17,908 bases of DNA, from NCBI GenBank assembly GCA_043802345.1, contig JAZDLC010000476.1:1-17908 (forward strand), given 5' to 3'. Each line of letters begins with the position of its first letter. Positions within the stretch are counted from its first letter, which is position 1. Position numbers and translations under genes: made by a program. Positions 11,939-17,908 of this stretch are shown here, one piece after another. The notes beneath the pieces were generated by a model. It was not told the DNA's origin, made no database searches, and saw only the letters and a list, made by a program, of their open reading frames with translations. The DNA is from JAZDLC01 sp043802345. Lineage in GTDB: Bacteria; Planctomycetota; B15-G4; JADJEK01.

Positions 11939-14293
11939 GTGATCGGAGGTCGATCTGCCGCCTCCTCAGGTACGGTACCCCCCTTTCAGAGACCGTTGGA
12001 TGAGACGCTCGTGAGATCCGGGTCTTCTGCCGGCTATCTTACACTTTTCGCACTCGGCCTGTTGACTTGGTTGGCAACACGCGAACTATTCCCGCCGAAG
12101 GCCGCTCCCACCGAATTCCCGCCAATGGAATTTTCGGCCTCCCGGGCGATGCAACACGTCCAGGAAATGGCCAGAGAGTTGCACCCGATCGGGTCGGCGG
12201 AACATGAGCGGGTGAAGAACTGGTTGCTGGCGCGCTTCCTTGAGCTGGGGCTGGAGCCGGAGGTTCAGACCGCCACGGCCGCATTCAACCGCGCGAGTCT
12301 CTTCGCCACGGTGCAGAATCTGGTCGCCCTCCTGCCTGGCAGCGCGGGCAACGAGAAGGCGATCCTGCTCGCCGCCCACTACGACTCCGTTCCGACCGCC
12401 CCGGGAGCGGCGGACGACGCCGCGGGAGTGGCGGCGCTGCTGGAGGTGCTGAGAGCCCTGCGGGCCGGTCCCCCCCTGAAGAACGATGTGATCTTCCTGA
12501 TCACGGACGGGGAGGAGGTCGGCATGATGGGGGCGCGGGCGTTCGTCGACTCCCATCCCGCCGCGGAAAGGGTCGGGGTCGTGATCAACCTCGAGGCAAG
12601 GGGGCATCGGGGGCCGTCGATCATGTTCGAGACGAGTGACGGGAATGACCGTCTGGTCCGCCACCTGAATGAGCTGGCTGATCCGGTGGCCGGATCGCTC
12701 ACCTACGAAGTGTACCGGGCGTTGCCGAACGACACCGACATGAGCGTCTTCAAGGAGGCCGGCATGGCGGGGCTGAACTTCGCCTTCATCGGCGGCCTGA
12801 GCCACTACCACACCGTCCTCGACTCTCCCGCCAACCTCGACCCCGGCAGCCTGCAGCATCATGGGGAGTCAGTGCTTTCCCTCACGCGCTCTCTCGGGGA
12901 CGTTCCTCTCGAGACTCTCGCTGCTTCGGGGAACCGGACCTACTTCAGCTTGCTCCGCGGCTGCGTGGTTCACTACCCGGAGTGGCTGGCCTGGCCGTTC
13001 ACCCTGCTCTCGGTCGTGATGGTGGGGCTGATGCTGTCTCTTGGCGTGCGCGTCGGCCGTCTCTCCATGAGGTCTGTCCAGGTCGGAGTCCGCGTCGTCT
13101 TCATCTCGGCCGCGGTCTCGGTGCTGGTGTCTCTCCTCTTGACCTGGCTCCTCACGTCCAAGGCCCGGGAAGATCCGTTTGCGCAGGGTGTGCTGACCTA
13201 TGGATCCGCCTCGATCATGGTCGGCCTCCTTCTCATCACTCTGTCGCTCCACCTGCTCGTGCTCTCGCGGCTGCGGGCCCGCTCCACCCTGGAAGCGCTG
13301 TGGGCCGGGGCGCTTCTGGTCCTCGCGGTCCTGAACGTCCTGGTCACACTGGTGGTTCCCGGCGCGAGCTACGTGCTCACCTGGCCGCTGCTGGCGGCCG
13401 CCCTGGCGCTCTTCTTTCTGCTGAAGAGGCACTCCGCCGGCGGGCGCCCCGGCCCGGGCCGCGTGGCGCTCCTCTTGCTGGCCGCCTCGCCCGCGCTGAT
13501 CCTGTGGGTGCCGTTCCTCTGGCTCCTCTACCAGGCCTTGACCATCAAGATGGCGGCCGTTGTCGTGCTTCTCGCCACGCTCCTGCTGGGACTTCTCCTG
13601 CCGCACTGCGTCCAGATGCTCTCCCTTCTGCGCCGAGCGGCGTGGATTCTGCCTGGCCTTGCCGGCTTCGGATTCGTCGTGGGAGCGGTGGTTCGGACCG
13701 AGATCGACGCCGAGCACCCTCACACCAACAGCATCTTCTACGCGCTCGATCTTGATCGCCAGAAGGCCGTCTTCGGTACCCATGACCCGGTTCTCGATTC
13801 CTGGACCGGACAGTTCCTGACCGGCGAGGTGCGGCGCGATCCGATCGGGGAGTATCTCCCCGGAGACGGCAGGACCCTGCTGCAGGCTGATGCTCCGGTC
13901 TGCGACCTGGAAGGAGTGCGGGTGGAATTCGTGGGAAGCGAGCTGAGGGAGGGCATCAGGCATTTCAAGCTGCGTTGCTTCGCGCCGGAAGGGGCGCGGG
14001 CGATCGCCTTGCAGTTCAAGGCGGAAAAGCCCATGACGCTGCTGCGGGTCAATGAACTCGGGCTTGGAAGCATCAGCACGAAACTGTCTCTTCAGTACCT
14101 GGCCGTGCCTTTCACGGGCATCGAGATCGAGATCTCGACCCGGCCGGAAGAGCCGGTCACGGTGACGACCCTGGCCAAGCGCGACGGGCTGCCGGTTCTG
14201 GAGGGGTTCGCCTTCAGCGGACGGGACAACACCCTCGCGCCCTGGCCGAACCGGCCGGACACCAGCTACGTGAAGCGGATCTACGAGTTCTGA
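11939..14293 (+). CDS. M28-family membrane metallopeptidase (ERMP1/Fxna-like)
   Basis: 784 residues from GTG 11939, with GGAAGA upstream; TTG 11996 or GTG 12011 are alternatives that keep the first membrane helix (~32-48). The zinc peptidase domain (~65-320) has every M28 ligand: H147 in AAHYDSVP, D159 in GAADDAAG, catalytic E192 and E193 in DGEEVGMMG, E219 in INLEARG and H291 in HYHTVLD. About eight hydrophobic helices follow (~340-600, for example TLLSVVMVGLMLSLG and LLLAASPALILWVPF), then a soluble C-terminal domain (~605-784). The family cleaves N-terminal residues using two zinc ions. The layout matches ERMP1-like aminopeptidases with the catalytic domain outside the cytoplasm. Substrate unknown. 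Confidence 0.92.
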   Translation: MIGGRSAASSGTVPPFQRPLDETLVRSGSSAGYLTLFALGLLTWLATRELFPPKAAPTEFPPMEFSASRAMQHVQEMARELHPIGSAEHERVKNWLLARFLELGLEPEVQTATAAFNRASLFATVQNLVALLPGSAGNEKAILLAAHYDSVPTAPGAADDAAGVAALLEVLRALRAGPPLKNDVIFLITDGEEVGMMGARAFVDSHPAAERVGVVINLEARGHRGPSIMFETSDGNDRLVRHLNELADPVAGSLTYEVYRALPNDTDMSVFKEAGMAGLNFAFIGGLSHYHTVLDSPANLDPGSLQHHGESVLSLTRSLGDVPLETLAASGNRTYFSLLRGCVVHYPEWLAWPFTLLSVVMVGLMLSLGVRVGRLSMRSVQVGVRVVFISAAVSVLVSLLLTWLLTSKAREDPFAQGVLTYGSASIMVGLLLITLSLHLLVLSRLRARSTLEALWAGALLVLAVLNVLVTLVVPGASYVLTWPLLAAALALFFLLKRHSAGGRPGPGRVALLLLAASPALILWVPFLWLLYQALTIKMAAVVVLLATLLLGLLLPHCVQMLSLLRRAAWILPGLAGFGFVVGAVVRTEIDAEHPHTNSIFYALDLDRQKAVFGTHDPVLDSWTGQFLTGEVRRDPIGEYLPGDGRTLLQADAPVCDLEGVRVEFVGSELREGIRHFKLRCFAPEGARAIALQFKAEKPMTLLRVNELGLGSISTKLSLQYLAVPFTGIEIEISTRPEEPVTVTTLAKRDGLPVLEGFAFSGRDNTLAPWPNRPDTSYVKRIYEF

Positions 14294-14482
14294 GGGCTGG
14301 CATTTCACGAGCGAAACAAAAGACCGGCTTCTGCGAAACTGAAAGATGAGATGCGCTTGTGGCGGCAGATCGCCCGTTGCTAGTATGCTTGACGGACCGG
14401 AGGTTGCCCGCAAGGGTGCAAAACTCTTCTCCCCTTCTTCCCCTTTTCCCAGAGTTCCCTTCGGTCCCCTTTTCCTCTCCCC

Positions 14483-14500
14483 TCCGGCCCACTGGCCGGA
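14483..14500 (-). terminator. Stem-loop just after the ggt stop, possible terminator
   Basis: TCCGGCC (14483-14489) and GGCCGGA (14494-14500) form a perfect 7-bp stem with a 4-nt loop, three bases beyond the stop of the minus-strand gene. No U-run follows on that strand (the sequence is GA-rich), so intrinsic termination would be weak. Confidence 0.35.
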
Positions 14501-14503
14501 CGA

Positions 14504-16201
14504 TCAGAACCCGCTTGCCTGTCCGTCCTTGCGCGATTCGGACGCGCCGAAGTAGACCCCGGTTTCCTGATCACGGCGAATTGCCTGGTACCCCCCAAAG
14601 GCGCCGACGCTTGCCTGCAGGGTGTGGCCCCTCTGAACGATCTCCCGGAGCACCTCCGGCAACGGCCCCTGTTCCAGGGAAACGTACCCTCCATCGGTCA
14701 TCCGCTCGCCTGTCGGCTGGGAGGACCCGGTGTGCAGAATGCGTGGGGCGTCCCCCGCCTCCTGGGTGTTCATGCCGAAATCGACCATGTTGATCACGAT
14801 CTGGGCCTGGACTTGCGGCTGGGTGGCTCCGCCCATGACCCCGAAGCTCATGTACGGCTGGCCGTCCTTCGTGATGAACGCGGGGATGATGGTGTGGAAG
14901 GGGCGCTTCCCCGGCGCATAGGTGTTGAACCGGCCCTCCTGGAGGTCGAACAACTCACCCCGGTCCTGAAGAATGAAGCCGAGGCCTTCGGGCGCGACTC
15001 CGGATCCCATTCCCCGGTAGTTCGACTGAATCAACGAGACCATGTTCCCGTCGCGATCCGCGGTGGTCAGGTAGACCGTGTCGCCTGACTCGAGCGCTGG
15101 ATTCCCTGCCTCGACCTGTCTTGCCGCCCTGCGGGGGGGGAGCAAGGCCCGGCGTTCCTGGGCGTACTTCTTGGAGATCAGCTGCTCCACCGGGATCTCG
15201 TTGAACGCGGGGTCGGCGTAGAACCGGGCCCGGTCCTCGAAGGCCAGCTTCTTGGCTTCCACGAAGTGGTGGATGGCGTCGGCGCTGCCGAACCCCATGG
15301 CAGCCAGATCGAACCCTTCCAGGATGTTCAGGATCTGCAGGGTGGCGATCCCCTGGCCGTTGGGCGGCAGTTCCCAGATGTCGTACCCGCGATAGCTGGC
15401 GGAGACCGGCTCGACCCATTCCGACGTGTGAGCTGCCAGGTCATCGACCGAGAGGTATCCGCCAGCCTCCTCGACGGTGTCCGCGATGGTGTGGGCGATG
15501 CGGCCCCGGTAGAAGACGTCCCTCCCCTCCTCGGCGAGGGCATCCAGAGTGTCGGCGAGGTGGGGGTTCCTGAAGATCTCCCCCGTCGAGGGAGCCCGGC
15601 CGTCCGGCATGAACTGCTCGCGAAAGCCGGGAAAGCGAGAGAGCCTGGGGACGCTGAGCGCCCAGTAGTGGGCGATCAACTCCGTCACGGGGAAGCCTTC
15701 CCGGGCATACCGGATCGCCGGCGCCAGGACCTGCTTCATCGGGAGCTTGCCCAGCCTGCCGTGCAGCTCGAACCAGCCGTCCACGCAGCCGGGAACGGTG
15801 ACCGGGAGCGGTCCGTACGCCGGGATCCGCTCCAGCCCCTTTTCCGCGAGGATTTCAAGCGTCAGGGAGCGGGGTGAGCGGCCGCTGCCGTTCAGGCCGA
15901 GCAACCTCTCCTCCTGCGCCGACCAGACGATGGCGAACAGGTCCCCGCCGAGCCCGGAGCCGGTCGGCTCGGTGAGGCAGAGCACCGCGTTGGCGGCAAT
16001 GGCGGCATCGATGGCGTTGCCGCCCTGCTTCAAGATCTCCAACGCCGCCTGGGTGGCCAGCGGCTGGCTGGTGCAAGCCATCCCGTTGCGGGCGATCACC
16101 TCGGAGCGGGTTGCGAAACTCCGGCCGGTGACCCGGTCTCCTGCCACGGCCGACGCGAGGCTTCCGGCCAGTCCGCAGACCAAGATGAGAGTTGTCCTCA
16201 T
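14504..16201 (-). CDS. ggt: Gamma-glutamyltranspeptidase
   Basis: 565 residues from ATG at 16199-16201, with GGAG seven bases upstream; an upstream in-frame start would put 13 residues before the signal peptide MRTTLILVCGLAGSLASAVA. The proenzyme is exported and cleaves itself before a Thr that becomes the nucleophile of the small subunit: here T375 in ESGDTVYLTTADRDGNMVS. Other family blocks are GGNAIDAAIAANAVLCLTEP, GSGLGGD, PVTVPGCVDGW, ELPPNGQGI, GMGSGVAPEGLGF, PGKRPFHTIIPAF and MGGATQPQ. It transfers or hydrolyses gamma-glutamyl groups of glutathione and related peptides in the periplasm. Length is normal. A C8 run (15133-15140) falls in the ALLPPRR region. TATGAT at 16243-16248 (minus strand) is a possible -10 box. 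Confidence 0.95.
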   Translation of the reverse strand: MRTTLILVCGLAGSLASAVAGDRVTGRSFATRSEVIARNGMACTSQPLATQAALEILKQGGNAIDAAIAANAVLCLTEPTGSGLGGDLFAIVWSAQEERLLGLNGSGRSPRSLTLEILAEKGLERIPAYGPLPVTVPGCVDGWFELHGRLGKLPMKQVLAPAIRYAREGFPVTELIAHYWALSVPRLSRFPGFREQFMPDGRAPSTGEIFRNPHLADTLDALAEEGRDVFYRGRIAHTIADTVEEAGGYLSVDDLAAHTSEWVEPVSASYRGYDIWELPPNGQGIATLQILNILEGFDLAAMGFGSADAIHHFVEAKKLAFEDRARFYADPAFNEIPVEQLISKKYAQERRALLPPRRAARQVEAGNPALESGDTVYLTTADRDGNMVSLIQSNYRGMGSGVAPEGLGFILQDRGELFDLQEGRFNTYAPGKRPFHTIIPAFITKDGQPYMSFGVMGGATQPQVQAQIVINMVDFGMNTQEAGDAPRILHTGSSQPTGERMTDGGYVSLEQGPLPEVLREIVQRGHTLQASVGAFGGYQAIRRDQETGVYFGASESRKDGQASGF

Positions 16202-16338
16202 TGTGCGCTCCAAAGGCAACAACACAGATTCGCGAGCCACCCATCATAGCCACAGCCAGGCTCGGAGTAATTCTGGAGTCTGCGGTCCTGAATTTGGTAA
16301 GAAGCGGCTGCGAGCGACCGACTGGACATGGAAGGACG

Positions 16339-17082
16339 ATGATGGCGATGGGTCAGGACGATCCCTCCCCCCTGGATGCCCTGAACTCGTCAAAGGGCAT
16401 TGGCGGGTGGGCGGGGTTTCTCATTGGGCCGGCGTTCTTCCTGCTCGCCGCATGGCTTGTCTTTGGGAAGGATCTGTCGCAGGTGCCGATCGAGGAGAGC
16501 CCCGGAATCCGGGCGTCCGACATCAGCACGGCTCCAAGGCGTCAGATACCAGTCGGGGAGTCGGCACTTGTCAACATCAACGGGTTCGACCGGACCTGCA
16601 TGGACTGCCACCGGATCTTCCCGACCAGGACGGGGGTTCCGAAGCGAAACCGACTGCAGCACCGACAGATTCTCCTCTCTCACGGGCCGAACGTGAGGTG
16701 CGTCACCTGTCATGACGCAACGGACCGTGACCTGCTGGTCCTCCAGGATGACTCGACCGCCCCGCTCACCGCCACTGAACTGCTCTGCGCGAGTTGCCAC
16801 GGCCGGGCCTACTCCGACTGGAAGGTCGGGATGCACGGCCGGACCAACGGGTACTGGGATGCGACCCGCGGGAAACTGGTCCGGCTGACCTGCGCGGAGT
16901 GCCACGATCCGCACAACCCGACCTTCCCGGCGAGGGGGCGAATCAAGCCGCTTCCCGGTCCGCGGACGCTGCGCATGGGAGAGCCGGCCGGCCATGACGG
17001 AGCGGACCACGAAGAAGAGGAGGATCCGCTCCGGGCGCCGCTCGGCCTCGCCACGGCCGAAGATCCGGAAGGAGGGCGCTGA
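16339..17082 (+). CDS. Membrane-anchored tetrahaem cytochrome c
   Basis: 247 residues from ATG 16339, with GGAAGGA just upstream; the ATG at 16348 is an alternative. One membrane helix (~21-43, GGWAGFLIGPAFFLLAAWLV) anchors the N-terminus. The periplasmic part has four CxxCH haem motifs: CMDCH 87-91, CVTCH 121-125, CASCH 150-154 and CAECH 185-189. Further His residues (HRQ, SHGPN, GMHGR, DPHNP) could be distal ligands. The tail is acidic (HDGADHEEEEDP). The gene overlaps the Fe-S protein gene by one base (TGATG). It probably passes electrons between a quinone-linked module and a periplasmic partner, as in Qrc, Dsr or Act-type complexes; which one cannot be told here. Confidence 0.9.
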   Translation: MMAMGQDDPSPLDALNSSKGIGGWAGFLIGPAFFLLAAWLVFGKDLSQVPIEESPGIRASDISTAPRRQIPVGESALVNINGFDRTCMDCHRIFPTRTGVPKRNRLQHRQILLSHGPNVRCVTCHDATDRDLLVLQDDSTAPLTATELLCASCHGRAYSDWKVGMHGRTNGYWDATRGKLVRLTCAECHDPHNPTFPARGRIKPLPGPRTLRMGEPAGHDGADHEEEEDPLRAPLGLATAEDPEGGR

Positions 17083-17908
17083 TGGGTTCCGGTTTGTCAA
17101 GGCGGCGGTTCCTGAGAGGCAGCCTGGGCGCCGCGGGCGGCCTGGCCGCGCTCGGCGCGAGTCTGAGCCCCCTGAGGGAACTCGATACCGACAAGTTGTC
17201 CCTGAGGCAGTTCCTGCAGAAGCACTACAAGGAGCTGACCCCGGAGGAAATGAAGCGCGTCCTGGAACGGATTTCCGACGAGGTGGAGCAGCGGTACGAA
17301 CTCCGGCCGGACCTGCGCGATATCAAGGCGACGGACGGCGTCGAGTTCGGGTACGCCCTCGACCTGGGCCGCTGTATCGGCTGCCGCAAGTGCGTTCATG
17401 CCTGCGTTGCCGAAAACAACCAGAGCCGCGCGCCCGAAATCCAGTACATCCGGGTGGTGGAGATGCCGAGGGGGTCGATCGACCTGGAGCGGGGGAACCA
17501 CCATTACGACCATGCCGAGGTCCCCAACGCGAACATGTACTACATGCCGGTCCAGTGCCATCAGTGCGACAGCGCGCCGTGCGTGAAGGTCTGCCCGGTG
17601 GAGGCCACCTGGAAGGAGAAGGACGGCGTCGTGGTCATCGACTACGACTGGTGCATCGGCTGCCGCTACTGCGCGGCCGCCTGCCCCTATTGGGCCCGGC
17701 GCTTCAACTTCACTGAACCGCGGATTCCGCAGAAAAAACTCAATCCGAAGATGAGCTACCTCTCCAACCGCCCGCGACAGAAGGGAGTCATGGAGAAGTG
17801 TACCTTCTGCCTGCACCGCACCCGCGAGGGGAAGATGCCGGCCTGCCTGGAGGTCTGCCCCGTGGGCGCCCGGAAGTTCGGGAACCTCCTCGATCCCGAC
17901 AGTGAGGT
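17082..17908 (+). CDS. Tat-exported four-cluster ferredoxin subunit, partial at window end
   Basis: At least 275 residues from ATG 17082 (GGAGGGCGC just upstream; TGATG overlap with the cytochrome gene). The N-terminus has a twin-arginine signal (SRRRFLRGSLGAAGG). Four [4Fe-4S] Cys sets are seen: C98/101/104/108 (CIGCRKCVHAC), C159/162/167/171 (CHQCDSAPCVKVC), C191/194/197/201 (CIGCRYCAAAC) and C240/243/255/259 (CTFCLHR, then CLEVC). This is the DmsB/PsrB/HybA/NrfC/DsrO type of electron-transfer subunit. The family usually pairs with an NrfD-like quinone-binding membrane protein, which would be expected just downstream. Confidence 0.93.
   Translation, partial: MGSGLSRRRFLRGSLGAAGGLAALGASLSPLRELDTDKLSLRQFLQKHYKELTPEEMKRVLERISDEVEQRYELRPDLRDIKATDGVEFGYALDLGRCIGCRKCVHACVAENNQSRAPEIQYIRVVEMPRGSIDLERGNHHYDHAEVPNANMYYMPVQCHQCDSAPCVKVCPVEATWKEKDGVVVIDYDWCIGCRYCAAACPYWARRFNFTEPRIPQKKLNPKMSYLSNRPRQKGVMEKCTFCLHRTREGKMPACLEVCPVGARKFGNLLDPDSE

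Noticed and set aside
12869..14413. 514-codon minus-strand open frame opposite the peptidase membrane domain
   Set aside because: Gln/Arg/His-rich product is the reverse reading of hydrophobic Leu-rich helices.
15133..15140. G8 (C8 in the gene) tract inside ggt as a phase-variation site
   Set aside because: The frame is intact and the run encodes an ordinary Pro-Arg turn; short runs like this are common at high GC.
1..17908. CRISPR array, rRNA or complete IS element
   Set aside because: No regularly spaced long repeats, rRNA-like sequence or transposase with terminal inverted repeats was seen.

Overview
The window is GC-rich bacterial DNA in two parts. Bases 1 to about 8,065 look like part of an integrated mobile element. 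Bases about 8,300 to 17,908 look like ordinary chromosome of a Gram-negative-type bacterium: a secreted beta-helix protein, a membrane M28 peptidase, gamma-glutamyltranspeptidase, and a multihaem cytochrome with a Tat-exported Fe-S protein. High GC, a large secreted NosD-like/PKD protein and the architecture of the DUF3987 primase-helicase module suggest a planctomycete or similar environmental phylum. No marker gene in the window proves this.

Mobile part. The window opens inside the catalytic domain of a tyrosine recombinase (1-398). An unrecognised cargo-like gene follows (551-1219). A tightly coupled operon comes next: an excisionase-like HTH protein (1298-1534), a primase/DUF3987 helicase (1534-4170), a SpoVG-like small protein (4167-4472) and a second HTH/excisionase-like protein (4469-4732). 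Each start overlaps the previous stop (TGATG or ATGA). A 31-codon ORF (4742-4837) and a complete tyrosine integrase (4840-5994) complete the module. Upstream of the operon lie three 11-bp phased GGAACA repeats and a perfect inverted repeat that ends one base before the first ATG. The primase gene carries two copies of a 61-nt sequence built on a 44-nt palindrome, both in the same reading frame; one copy is a perfect 21-bp hairpin. After the integrase come a promoter-like site, a possible frameshifted remnant and a second unknown gene with a TPR-like C-terminus (6418-7596).

Junction. Bases 7597-8302 hold no convincing gene. They contain a hairpin, an inverted repeat, two clusters of GTGC repeats phased at about 10 bp, and next to these a tRNA-Ser(UGA) gene on the minus strand that lacks its 5' acceptor strand. 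This resembles an attachment region with recombinase-binding repeats beside a tRNA-derived core. The polarity of the broken tRNA does not fit a simple single integration. A 12-G tract lies just upstream of the next gene.

Chromosomal part. 8303-11440 encodes a secreted protein in which a beta-helix and a PKD domain are followed by a jelly-roll-like domain, apparently split by an inserted beta-propeller. Its stop codon abuts that of a convergent receiver-only protein that has lost the acidic pair and the conserved lysine. Divergent to that is an ERMP1-like M28 peptidase with about eight C-terminal membrane helices. Then come a minus-strand gamma-glutamyltranspeptidase and, divergently, a tetrahaem cytochrome overlapping a Tat-signal four-cluster ferredoxin that runs off the window. 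The last pair is probably the start of a quinone/cytochrome oxidoreductase operon (DmsB/HybA/NrfC-type).
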